NCBI GenBank assembly: GCA_030549495.1
Contig: JAUIRK010000521.1
Coordinates: 1 to 64,000, forward strand
Length of the DNA: 64,000 nucleotides
Origin: Nectonema munidae
Taxonomy: Eukaryota; Nematomorpha; Nectonematoida; Nectonematidae
Direction of reading: 5' to 3'
Positions within the stretch are counted from its first letter, which is position 1. Each line of letters begins with the position of its first letter. The translations under genes were made by a program, and so were the position numbers. The notes beneath the pieces were generated by a model. The model made no database searches. It was not told where the DNA came from and worked only from the letters and a program-made list of their open reading frames with translations. Positions 44,715 to 56,278 of the stretch are shown here, piece after piece.

Positions 44715-45945
44715 TTAGTATAACTAAAAATAGTAATCTATCATTTGTATGGAAAAATACAAAGAAAATATGTTTCTTTTTATTGAAAAAAGAATTAATC
44801 TATACAAATTTTAAAAAGATAACAAGAATTATGTTAGTTAGCAAGAAAATAGGTAAAATTTCCCATTTTTGCCACCCTCCCACTACGAACCATGGCTTTT
44901 TACTGCACCCTTGGTTTTCAACTGTGTTTTTCACGCATTAAAAAACATGTAGGCCATTCAAAGAAAATATGTCATTTTCAATCAGACGATATAAAATTTA
45001 TTCTGATGCAAAAAAAATTTTTACGACAGTGATTTTCTATCTACAAACATTTTTCATGAAGGAATGTCATTATTTAAAAAAAAAGTACCAATTTTTTTCA
45101 ACTTTCCTACTTTTTTTCTCTAAAAATTGATTTTCTTTTTTTTCTTTTCTGAATATGTTTGGAAAAAAAGAGTTTTCCAAACAATTCTAAAATAGTTCAA
45201 AAAAACTCAAAAAAAATCAACGTCATTTTTTTTATATTTTATCAAATTTCAATTATATAAGTGTGCAATCATTTCATACATCTATATATAGTATATATAA
45301 AATAATAATACAATAAATATAATTAGTAAAGTTATTGTTAGAATTCATTTCAATTTTTCAAAAACTTTTTTAGACAAACTAGTCCAGTTAGGCGGTTGAG
45401 CATTATTATGCGCTTACTGTAAATTTATATAAGTGTCAAATGTATAAATAAATGTATTTATGGCATATATATCAGCTTTTCTAACTCCTCTCATTTCACA
45501 ATTACAATATAAAAATATCCCTAAAATTATTTGGAAGTCGGGAGTTGAGCTTTTTACTTCACTTTCAATCTAACCTAAATAAAAACTAAATGGGAATAAC
45601 TAATTTTTTTCCTACAATTTGAAAAAATTGTAGAAAATTTCTTCATTTTATAAGATTTACATTTTTATTCAAAAATTTATCCTTTTTCATATATGAACAA
45701 ACAAAGAAATTAAGAAAAAACAAAAAGTGAAAAAAATCAGTTCCATCATTTTCCTTGAGAACTCTAGCGAAAAGTTTTCACATAAAAATGCCTCCATGAG
45801 TACAAAAAAGTTCCATTACTTTAAAAAACTGAAACAAAAAATTAGGATACATGAAGGCAGATGTACAGAAAGAAACAAATGAAAAACAATTTAGAAGCAT
45901 GAAAAAAACATGACAAAAAAATCATATACACTTGGAACAAAATAT
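44715..45945. other. AT-rich stretch with no recognisable feature
   Basis: No gene, terminal repeat or RNA was seen. One atcagacgatat motif at about 44979-44990 resembles the MITE hexamer. Confidence 0.4.
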
Positions 45946-45948
45946 ATC

Positions 45949-47060
45949 TCAGTGCTGTTTGCAGATAAATTTATTACATCTTTGACATTTTCTAGTTTCT
46001 CTTTTTTTTTGTTTTACATAGGTAACATTTAGCTCTAGAAGTTGTCGTCGGCTCATTCTCAGTCTGGTTTTCATAACCATAAAAAGATAAAATGCTGAGG
46101 ATATTTTTAGATAATTGATTATTTTCAGACCTAAGTCTTATGGAAGTTTCAGAGAGTTTTAAACATAAATTCCTGAAATAATAATTCCTTCCAACAGCTT
46201 TTGTAGTAGGATAAAACTCGGACAATTATGTTTGGAAATAACGCAACAATTATGACAAACTATGTCTATTTGGTTTGTAGCAAGTGTAAGATCTTAGCAT
46301 TTTGTTTGCTATATCGACCCCACATTTTTATTGATTATAAAGAGTGATAGTTTCTGGGATGCTATAAGGTCCCTCTGTTTTGATTTCTTTTAGGTGTTGA
46401 CTAAACAGAAGATAGACAACTTTAAAAATTTCAAGTGCATATTTGCGGGTGATATAGGCTGTCAATGATGCATTTGCAGTAAATAAAAATTTACTTTCGC
46501 ACTGTGAAAGTTTCAATGTTCATAAGTAATTAGGGCTTATTGAGGTATAAAAGATCTATTATATCAAACTATTTCGCAAATTGTGTAGTCATTACTGCTG
46601 GGCCACTCACACAACTTATAAGAAGTAAAAAATCTATCAGTTATTATACCTATGCCTTTGGGTCGGCGAGAGTCACTAACAAGACGTTTTACGATGCCTT
46701 CTCCACTGAAACAATCGCGATTTTCTAGACCTGATACGTACACTGGTGGTTTTAAAATATAAAAGCTCTTAGAGTCGTTACAGTGATAAGTATTAATACC
46801 ATATCGACCCGGTTTTGAAGGATTGTAAATCTTAAATGGACATCCTCCCCGAAATTTTACTAACTGTTCATCTACGGTGACATCTGTGGCATAATAGAAT
46901 GAAAATGTGTCATAAAAATAATCATCATGTATATATCTAATTGCCGAAATTTTGTCATTAGTATTTCTCAAACTGGTAAAAAACTGGAAATTTTATTGAA
47001 AAAAATGATAAGTTCATTTAACAAAATAACTTCTGGCAAATTCATTATCCAAATTGCTAA
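45949..47060 (-). pseudogene. Broken piggyBac transposase, catalytic and C-terminal parts
   Basis: The open piece 46564-46971 reads VTVDEQLVKFRGGCPFKIY (first catalytic Asp in the DEQ motif), PSKPGRYGIN and GIITDRFFTSYKL (second Asp). Then 46328-46516 ends GPYSIPETITLYNQ, leading after a stop into KCGVDIANKMLRSYTCY (the GVD motif, third Asp). Finally 45992-46225 leads, after a frameshift, into the cysteine-rich end: CYLC, then KCQRCNKFICKQH. All three acidic motifs and the C-terminal zinc-binding domain are therefore readable. At least three frame breaks and loss of most of the N-terminal region make it inactive. It lies inside the large terminus pair in minus orientation and is the best candidate for the enzyme that once moved that family. 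Confidence 0.85.
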
Positions 47061-47635
47061 AATTTCTAATATAATTACATGCACCACACATAAGTCAAAA
47101 ATACAACAAGCATAAGTATTAGGGTTTGTCAAAAAATATAAAAAAATCTATTTGAAAACGACCACTAAAAAAAAGTTGTTATTAAATCTCAAAAAACCTC
47201 CTATATTTTTTATTTTTTTGTTGACTTTGTTTTAGCTTGGTAAATCTTAGTTTAAAAATGTCCAAGTTTTAAGTTTCGGATTTTTTTGCAATCTTATAAA
47301 GAATATACTTTCAAAATTACAGTTACTCAAAAATTAGGTAATTTTTATGTTTTCCAGTTTAAATATATATATTCTGTTTATAATCTATTAATAAAACTTA
47401 AAAAAATTTAAAATATTGATCTATTTATTAGTGATTAAGTTTGAGATATCAAGAATGTATATTAAAATAAATTGTTTTTATATTTTTATTATAATAATTT
47501 ATACTAGAATAAACGTTAATAAAGTTTTTTTTACTTTTTGATAGAAGCAATAAAATAATTTATAATTTATATTTTAATATTTTTATAATCATATATATAA
47601 TAATTTATATAATGTATAAATTACATCATTTTTAA

Positions 47636-50600
47636 TTGCAAAATTTATTTTTTAGAATGAAGACTAGAATAGCTTCAATTACACATTTAGTCAATTTAAT
47701 TGGAACTGGGAAAGAAATGAACCCTTCACAATTACCAACTTTGAGAGATATACTGAGATTTGGAATATGGTTAAGAGAGCAAAGTCTTGAAGACTACAGA
47801 AACTTTTCATTTGATAATCTTATTCAATTACTTTATATAAACCTTATTGAAAAATGGAAGCATGCAAATAATTTATTCACACAACCTGTTCTGAACTCTA
47901 AAGTTCACATACCAAAAAAGCTGAAAGAATATTGGAACCAAGCAAAAAATGTATCTCTTTGAGGAGGCAGCATCAAATGCAAATTAAACTTCATTGGTAG
48001 ACTTGATAAACTCTTTGATATTTTGAAATGTAAATGCAAAATTCATAGTTGTGAAGAATTTCGTTGTAATGACTGTGAATATAAAACACACATAGATTGT
48101 AAATGTCCTAAAATAAGTAAAATTCCTGTTAAAGAACTACATTTTGTATTGGATCAGAGAAAAAAAGTTGGATCATTTGGCTCTCATCAAATTGGTTCGA
48201 CAGATCATAAAGAGACCAAAAAGCAATCAAACAAGCAGAAAAGAAAAGCTTTGAAAAAAGAAAATATTGTTAAAAAAATTGTTGAAAATTTAGTGGAAAG
48301 TTCACAATTTTTAGATAACGCATATTTGTTAGAAGCTGACTCAAAATCAGAGAATGAAGATCATGATTATGAAATAAATTTACCTTCAAAAAAAAGTTGA
48401 AATATAATACGATGCAAATACCTAATGTGGCAAAGCATAGTCTAAGATTGGATTGCGTGCAACAGCGGCCATTGCAACTGCTGCCTTGATAGATGCTAGT
48501 GTAATCACTCAATATAATAAAAGACACATATTGGATCATAATAAAGTAAAAAGAGCTCAAGAAAAAGTCATGAAAAACTTAAGCGATGAATTTGATTTTC
48601 TTTTCCAAAAAAAAAGAAATTAACTGCATATTTTAAGAGATAACACTAAAGTGATGATTAAGCCAGAAAACTCGAATCAGCAGTTCCCAAGTGTTATAAA
48701 AGAGACACATTATTCAGTATGCTCTGAGCCAGGTGGAGAATATCTTTATCACTTTGCTCTTGAAAAAAGTCCAGAAAGAAAGAAACCGGCGGAGGTCATT
48801 GCTGGCCATCTTGTTGATTTTATGAAGACAAAAGGTTTTGATAAAAGCTTGAAAGCCATCGGAGGAGACATGAAACATGATTGATACAGTTACTGAACTT
48901 GAAATCAATTTTTCTTTTGCTAAGATTTACAATGGAAGGCCTCTCATTTCTATTAGTGATGAAGTCGTACAAAGTCTGTCTTCTGATCAAGCTTACGGAT
49001 ATAGAATCACACGAGCCATCAATACAGGAAAAATTTCAAAAGATCTTGGTTTTCTCCAAATTGGTCCAGTCAGTCATTCAAGATGGTTGACTACAGCAAA
49101 CAGATTTTGCCGTTTGTGGGTTTCTAAGCATGGATTAAAGGGTAAGAATTACAATAACTTAAGGCTCATCATAGAATACATAGTTGGAGTTAAAATCAAT
49201 TATTCTTGGATAGAAGGACCGAGACATGTTTTGTCACAACTTAATTTATTGAAACTTCAACGAAAAGAGGTAGTAGATATTGTTTCTATTAAACGCTCTG
49301 CCTGGTATGCTTTCAGTGAAATGATAATATAAGCTTTGATATGCTCTGAAGATATTAATGAGAGGAAAATTGGAGTGGAAAAAATAATGAACATTAGGGA
49401 AGAAGAAAAGCTTAATGAAAAAAACATTGTTCGTTTGAGGAAAACACCTCTAATTAATTTTAATGCTTCATCTTTATTGAGTTTAATTGATTGGACAGAA
49501 AATGTATTCGAACCACCATTAACGTCTGAACTTAGTTTATCTGAAATAGAAAAGTTCATTGACAAGCCCATGCAAGTTCCCAAATGGCCATGTCACTCTC
49601 AATCAATAGAAAGATGTGTTAAGCAAGTATCTAAAGCGTCATGTAAAGTTAATAAAGTTTGCTCCCGGAAGAATCAGTTAAAGTAAAATTCATGGTTATT
49701 TAACTTTGAAATTCATTTTTATTTTTAGACATACTAGAGAGAGAAATTAAAATTCAAATTCGGCAACAAAAGAAAGAGCAACGAAAAAGATTTGAAAGAA
49801 GTAAAAAGTAGAAAGCGTTCAGTGTCGATATCTGAAGAGAAAACAACAAAGTCTATTCGTGAATGGGGCTTGGACTATTACTTACCTGTACCTCATTCCG
49901 AAGATTTGCTCTCAATAGAAGTTCATACTGAATGGCTAAAACGGGAGTATTATAAAGTGGAACAAAAAAATGAAGAAATTGTAACTCTTAAAATGAACAT
50001 TACATTTCCATTTAGACGTAATGAAATTATTGAAAATAAAATGAAAATATCTGAAATTTTGATCAAATATCCTTATTTGAAGTCTTACACACAGGTAAAA
50101 TTTAAATATATTTAGTTTAATATATGTATTTTATTTAAATTATAGATTTTGTTAGAGTTTCAAAGATTAAAACCCTAAGTTCTGAACAATTCAGATGGAA
50201 GTGTGCATTTTTTTACAAGACTCGATAAATATGTTGATCGAATTTTAATTTTTTGCCTGAAAAAAGAAAAAGATGAATTCTACGTGAAGCTTGAAAGAGA
50301 AATTGAGATGGAGAAAAATTTGGAGTTGCGAAAAAGTATACGATGTTAAAAACTTTTGTTATTAAAACAATTTATTTTTTTTATTTAGGATATAAAAGAT
50401 ATTATGCTATTTTGTGCATGAGCACAATGTTCCGAGAAAATATTAAAAGTGTTTTGTGTTTCGAAGAAGAAAAATCTGGTGTTTTTCAGATGATGATAAA
50501 GAAAAGTATTTCCTCAGAAGAAAGAAATGCTTTTGCACTCAGAATAGAAGACGTATTTATTTTCAATTCCAATAACTTCGCCGAACTGTTTTATGGATGT

Positions 50601-50753
50601 TTTTGTTCCTTTTACTGCTTCAATCTTAATTATCCTCCTCAACTCAAAAAAACCTTCACCTTCTTTCAAAAAATTATCTACAATTTGAAAGACTCCGAAA
50701 ATATTGATAAAAATATTTTGAATGTTTCTTTTTTAATAAATAAAAATTTTTGA
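47636..50753 (+). pseudogene. Intron-containing transposase-like gene of unassigned family (B), broken
   Basis: Pieces of one protein follow each other: ITHLVNLIGTGKEMNPSQL (47636-47962); after one in-frame TGA, a Cys-rich segment with KCKCKIHSC and CNDCEY (48023-48400); TAALIDASVITQYNKRH and RAQEKVMKNL; SVIKETHYSVCSEPGGEY and KAIGGDM (48651-48884); then ISISDEVVQSLSSDQAYGY, PVSHSRWLTTANRFCRLWV and WIEGPRHVL (48877-49332); QVPKWPCHSQSIERCVKQV (to 49686); and a basic tail. I know these motifs (HSRWLTTANR, PCHTQSVER) from unannotated repeat-encoded proteins in arthropods and cnidarians but cannot name the superfamily. Short introns with GT-AG ends are visible at 49683-49728, 50095-50145 and 50336-50388 (46-53 bp). 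At least two stops and two frame changes inactivate it. No terminal repeats were identified. Confidence 0.6.
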
Positions 50754-50759
50754 ATTTCT

Positions 50760-52173
50760 CTATAATTTTTTATCTTATTATTAATAAAGGTTTTTTATTA
50801 ATTTAATATTTTTGAAAATAATTATATACAATATATTAATAAAAGATAACTAAATTTCATTTCAGGATGGTAATATTCTTTAAATGTTACTAATTTTGTA
50901 GTAAAAACACTATTTATTGATCAAAAAATATAGTAAATATAACTACTTTTTGAGTAAAAATACTTAAAGTAACTTTGAAAGAGTCAAGTAAATATTACTA
51001 ACTTAATAGTAAAAATACTTCCAAATCACTAGAAAAAAATAGTAAATTATACTAATTAATGAGTGATTTTATGGACAGTAAATTTACTTGTATTTTCTAG
51101 TAACCGTTACTAGTTTTTTTTATGAGTGCGGTTTTAGTTTTTTATCTCAATCTCCACTTATTATCCCCAGTTTTAATAATTTTATAATTTAAATAATATA
51201 TTTTGAAATTCATTAAAATATTTTTAATTACGTATAATTTTTAAATGTGAAAAATAATTTATTATTATTAAAGCAATATAAAAAACATTTTGCCAACAAA
51301 GACACATAACCCCGAATACAAAAATAGTTACGAATTACTGAATTAGACAATGAAAACAACCAAAACATATAGCAATGCAAAAAATTATTCATTTGGTGTA
51401 TATCTTTGTTTTTGTAACTAAGTACTTTATTGTGTTAACTAGTAAATCTATATTTTGCAGTGTTCTAATATAATTTGTCAATTACATTTAAAAAATGGCG
51501 TTGATTAAGTAGAATTATGTAGATTAATTCATTCTCCTTGTTCGAGGCAAAATTTTCCTGTTTTTTCAAAAAAAATCAAGAATTTCCAGGTTTCAATAAT
51601 TTTAGGTTGACAGGTATGAGACATTATAATATATAAATACATAAACAAATGAGTATACAATATAAGCATAAAATTGTTTTGGAATTGTAATTTCAATTAA
51701 AATATAGGCATACAATTATACAAGGAATGACATAGTGCTTTTATATTATATAGGTCAAAAACACAATATCAAATCTCTATTGAGATTTTTGTTATTGATT
51801 TTCTTGTAATATTTCACTGATGTCTGCATCAATTTTGAAATTTGTTTCGCAAAAAGTTTGGACTAATTATAATTAGAAATTCTATATCTTCCAGCCTTTT
51901 AATATTTTTCATACACGAAAAATTTCTCCCATGCTTCCCCACACAAATAAAATTCAGAAAACTCCTCTAATTATTTCAATTCATTATAAAACACGCAAAC
52001 CATTTTCTCCATCGAAGCATCCATAAATAAGTTCCATATTTCTATAGTAGAAGAAGAAGAAGGAGAAGAAGATCAATTCTTCAAAAAAAATAATAAAGGA
52101 TAATATTATATGATATAATAAAAGATATAGTTGATAAGAATATAAAAGTAATACTTGAGATTTATAGCCAGCT

Positions 52174-52175
<2 letters not shown>
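50760..52175. other. AT-rich stretch with AGTAAA/TTTACT words
   Basis: From 50870 to 51125 the words agtaaa and tact recur many times, including the palindrome AGTAAATTTACT (about 51079-51090), ending in ctagtaaccgttactag. A similar cluster is at about 29570-29680. The rest of the stretch is featureless. Confidence 0.35.
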
Positions 52176-52177
<2 letters not shown>

Positions 52178-52205
<28 letters not shown>

Positions 52206-53287
52206 TTGCGGGATATTCTAAAGGCCAGAAGGCTGCTTGTATGGAATAACGCTATACATAATTAATTGAAATAAAATATATTAGTAACGAAAAATAAATA
52301 AAAACATACATCTAAGAACGATTTATATTATACATTCAGAAGAATATTTAAACAGAAAATTAATAAGCAAAAGTAGAATGTTAGAAGTGTAAATGTATTG
52401 TAAAAATATACCAAAAAGTATCATAGATATTTGAAAGTTTAGATCACGTTATGTATGAAGACGGACGCAGCAATTTCTTATATGACAATTAGAGTTACAT
52501 TGATTTATGTGTACTTGTTTCATTGTTTTTTTGAAAAGACTGACGGATGCAGATATATTGGATGTATTGGAAAGAAGAAAGTTCCAGCAACGTGGTACTT
52601 TAAATTGTATAGCAAATTTATTTTTATATAGAAAGACACAGTCGCTATGTTATTATTGCCTAATATATACCTAGTATTTTGAAAGTTAAAACTCAGGTAA
52701 GAGTCAAATATCGAAGGCAAATCACCTTTCAAAAGCTTGTCGGTGAAAAATGCTAAATTATAAGAATAAAAGTCATTATTAATTTGCAAAATTGTTGACT
52801 TATAGAAAAGTTGTGTTGTATGTGAGATAGATTTGGCTTTAAAAAAATCTTAAATTTTCTAAATTAAGAATTTTCTTTGGAGACTTATAAAGTAAAAAAA
52901 TATTTTGATGCCCCCATATCAGTATACAATAATTAATATAAGGTAGTAATAAAGAATTATACAATAAAAGTTTGATATCTAAAGGGGAAGTTTTTCAATT
53001 GTTTTAATTCACAAATAATTTTACATAGTTTAGTGTTTGTAGCAATTGATTCCAGTTAAATGTATCATCTACAATCACACCTAGCAAATTGTAAGTGTTT
53101 ACTAATTCAAATATAAAATTGGAGAAATCGGGTTTAAATGATTTAGTTTTATTGAACAGCATAGCTTTAGATTAGCATTACCTCACTGTATGAGGAACAG
53201 AAAAGTATTCAATAGTTCTATTATATGAGAAGGGTCGATTTATAGTTAAATCATCAGCAAAACAAAAAAAGTATAAAAAGTATGAAA
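52178..53287 (-). mobile_element. 3' part of a CR1/L2-like LINE
   Basis: On the minus strand the sequence starts FADDLTINRPF (FADD, the second catalytic motif of reverse transcriptase), then FNKTKSFKPDF, NTYNLLGVIVDDTFNWN, LLYNSLLLPYINYCILIWG and, in the open piece 52520-52789, SFNFQNTRYILGNNN, the usual C-terminal order for this class. The 3' end runs into (AAT)n on the minus strand (52178-52205 as ATT repeats), a typical microsatellite tail. The 5' two thirds are missing and several frame breaks are present. Confidence 0.8.
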
Positions 53288-53456
53288 ACATACTTTATCA
53301 AAACAGAGGGACCTTATAGCATCCCAGAAACTATCACTCTTTATAATCAATTCAAATGTGGGGTCGATATAGCACACAAAATGCTAAGATCTTACACTTG
53401 CTACAAACAAAATAGACATAGTTTGTCATAATTGTTGCGTTATTTCCAAACATTTC
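53288..53456 (+). pseudogene. Duplicated scrap of the piggyBac transposase
   Basis: On the plus strand this repeats the segment of the piggyBac transposase that lies on the minus strand at about 46226-46380: GPYSIPETITLYNQ, then KCGVDIAHKMLRSYTCY. Copies are over 95% alike by eye. The inverted placement relative to the first copy fits a second, mostly deleted copy of the same transposon. Confidence 0.8.
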
Positions 53457-53479
53457 TGTATTGGATTTTGGATAATACG

Positions 53480-54535
53480 GTTAAAAAATATCTCGAAGTG
53501 GCAATTGAATTAGTAATGTATGCGTGAAAATCAGTTCTGTAAAAAATTTTCAAAAAATGGCTGCATATTAGTTATATAGTAAAATATACTTTTTTTTTTG
53601 TATATTTTGGCTTATAATACTTTCTACAATCATCTTGAGTATGAAATATTTATTTAAAAAAAAACAAAAAGTATTATAAAATCTTTTGAAAATTTGTATG
53701 AGAAAAGGAACCGAGTTGAAAACTAATTGAAAAGAGAACATGTGATCAAAATAAATAATTAAAAAAAATATGTATCTTGACTAAATGTAAGATCTACCAT
53801 GTTCTAATGAACTAGGAAGTGGTTTAATTATATAATATTAGATGCTTCAAAAAAGATTTTGACTGTGAAAAAGAAGTTCCTCTTTTACAAATGAAAAATA
53901 TTTAAATCTATGGCTTGATTACAATTAACATTTAGCTAAGATGGTAGGAAATCTGAAAATTGAGAATAGATCAGATTTATCAAAAATGGCACAGATGCCA
54001 ATATGTGAGAATTTAGTCACTATCAAGATATTTTTAATTTAAATTGAATTTGTCCATCTTTTTCCTTTTGCGTCAAAGAGATAATATTTTAGATGAAGAA
54101 CGTGGACAACCTTTTGTAATTGAACAATGAACATCACGAATGATTCATCAGAAAAAAATGATATTGGTTGACAAATATTCAGGCCTGATAATAAATACAC
54201 GATACTGATAAAAAAAAGTTTTATTAGTATTTTTTATTAAAATTTTATCATTGTAAAAAAATTTTCGAACACACATTGAAGAATATAAATTTCTAATGAA
54301 AAAAAAGCTACCAAGAAAGGATCATCATGGAATGAATAGCAAAATTACATACTGTAAATTATTGACGCAGAGACTACGAGCCGATAACGAATTTGTAGCC
54401 AAAAAGATGGAGGTCCTATCGAAATACATAAGTTACTGTAGAATGAAATATTTTGAGTGAATTAAACACCTAAAGTTGGTTTATTAAATAAATTAAGAAA
54501 ATAATTACCAGAGAAATACTGCAAGTAGAAGTTAT
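53480..54535 (+). repeat. B-C-D repeat block, copy 3
   Basis: A B-like remnant (about 53480-53595, cgaagtggcaattgaatt...) is followed by repeat C (53605-54185, near identical to 32195-32805) and part D (about 54190-54480, matching 4440-4990 with ggatcatcatggaatgaata and gagccgataacgaatttg). Order and orientation are as in the first copy at 3055-4990. Confidence 0.75.
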
Positions 54536-54539
54536 TTTT

Positions 54540-55671
54540 ATGTTTATATATTTGACATTGATTTAGTTAGAGGTTTAATCGATTTTCTGACAGGTTTTAT
54601 TGATTTCATAAAAAATGACATCACAATTAAATTCTACATACTTGAAATGTATAAAAAACTTTTTATAAGAATAAAAATTTTAATTTTGACATGGGCTGTC
54701 ATATTTAAATTATTTTGTCAGGTTTGACTAATTTTTTAGTTAAAAAAAAAATATAACCTGTAAACACAGCCTACTTGAAAATGCCATACACGGTAAACAT
54801 CATCATCTCCCTATACTTTCTATTAAACGTAATTCTCTAATTCAAAAAAGCGTGCCTGATCATTCTTTTTGGGATAAATCAATTTTTTGTACAATTTTGA
54901 TTAATTTTCATAAAAAAAAATGAATATCACCGCTGAATTACACATGCCTAAAAATTGGCATATATGTGTAAAAACTTTATATTATTACTTAGATAAAAAG
55001 TTTCTTTTTAAGATGAGCTGTCATATATAAATCAATGCTTTGATAACTTTAATTGATTTTTATAAAAAAAATAATGAATATCACAGCTGAATTCAGCATG
55101 CTTGAAAATGGGTGTGAAAAAATATTATATAATTATTTAGATAAAAAGTTTCTTTTTTGAGATGAGCTGTCATATGTAAATCACTTTTTTGACAGGTTTG
55201 AATGATTTTCATAAAAAATGAATATCACCACTGAATTCAGCATGCTTGAAAATGGGTATATATGTGTAAAAAACATTATATAATTGTTTAGATAAAAAGC
55301 TTCTTTTTGAGATGAGCTGTCACATTTAGATCAATTTTTTGACAGTTTGATTGATTTTCATAAAAAATGAATATCACCACTAAATTCAGCATATTTGAAA
55401 ATGGGTATACATGTGTAAAAAACTTTATATAATTATTTAGATAAAAAGTTTCTTTTTGAGATGAGCTGTCAAATTTAGATCAATTTTTTGACAGGTTTGA
55501 TTGATTTGATAAAAATGGACATCACCACTGAATTTATCATAGTTGAAATATATATGTAACATTAAAAATATTTTTAAAAACTTATTAATATCTGAGAAAA
55601 ATAGAGGGGCGGCACTTTACGCCCCCCCCCCCAGCACTTGAGCGGACAAATTTTGCCCAGCACTAATAGGG
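54540..55671 (-). repeat. Right terminal repeat with seven 150 bp units (array A, inverted)
   Basis: From the terminus inward (55671 downwards) units recur at about 55535, 55388, 55240, 55095, 54945, 54770 and 54640; the two innermost are the most diverged, with an unrelated-looking stretch near 54790-54860. The outer 500 bp match the left end closely, including the CTGTCAAAAAATTGAT phrase and a C-tract of about 13 (left equivalent shorter). Confidence 0.85.
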
Positions 55672-55675
55672 TTAA

Positions 55676-55975
55676 CCTACAGAAGATATGGATAATTGGG
55701 AAACTTTCCTCGTTCAATATTTCACTCAAGTAAGCGACTCTCAAAGTGTGGAAAGTGGCGATGATTTGCGAGTCACAGAATTTGAACAAATTTCTCCGAA
55801 ATTAACTCGCAAAAAAGTGATGAATATTTTGAAAGATCTTGAGGACTTTGCTACTTTCGAAGAGCCAAGCATGTTGCCACATATCCATCAAATGATGAAT
55901 ATAAATAATTTATCCATAGCTAAAAACAAGTTAGCTCCAAGACTAACTCTTCTGGATGACTTGGGAAGAAGATAA
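55676..55975 (+). pseudogene. Possible C-terminal end of a pogo/Tigger-like transposase
   Basis: A 95-codon frame (ATG at 55688) starts directly beside the piggyBac terminus, preceded in frame by PTED after a stop formed by the TTAA. MDNWETFLVQYF, GDDLRVTEFEQISPKLTRKK and an end with NILKDLEDFATF and LTLLDDLGRR resemble the acidic C-terminal tail of pogo/Tigger-type (DDE_1) proteins, where a CDD and a two-helix tail are usual. No DDE core precedes it in the window. Homology is weak and an unrelated host exon is possible; cctacag before 55683 could serve as an acceptor. Confidence 0.4.
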
Positions 55976-56278
55976 TTTTTTTTATTTATTATAATTTGTT
56001 TATTCTTTTTTCAATTAAAACAATCGTTTCATTTTCAAATAAAGAATTTTCCTTTGATTTCCCAGTAAAGGTCTACCACAAATCTAAATTATTTTTTTTT
56101 ACTTATATTTCTTCGGTAGTACACCTTGTGATGCAATGAGCTTAACAAAATGGATAGATTTTCTGCTACCCATAGTTTTAAACATTTTAAATGAAGATGT
56201 TTTCAACCTTTTTCTGCCTTTTACCTTACGTTTTGTATCAGAAGGTCTTTTTTTCCTTTTTATATATTCGATTTAGGT

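Larger units (their letters stand above)
30109..55671. mobile_element. Pair of facing piggyBac-type termini enclosing 25.6 kb
   Basis: Left: TTAA at 30105-30108, then CCCTATTAGTGCTGGG. Right: CCCAGCACTAATAGGG, then TTAA at 55672-55675. The termini continue as long inverted repeats of over 1 kb. TTAA target and CCC/GGG ends are the hallmark of piggyBac transposons, and a broken piggyBac transposase lies inside at 45949-47060. Typical members are 2-6 kb, so if this is one element it is grossly enlarged by nested hAT, LINE and piggyBac-type insertions. Because all piggyBac insertions have TTAA flanks, matching flanks do not prove a single insertion. The left flank is LINE sequence and the right flank is not, and the interior repeat order (A-B-C at left, B-C-D-A at right) would also fit two partial copies. 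Confidence 0.55.

Noticed and set aside
52520-52789. Independent small protein gene
   Set aside because: It is the C-terminal part of a LINE in its minus-strand order.
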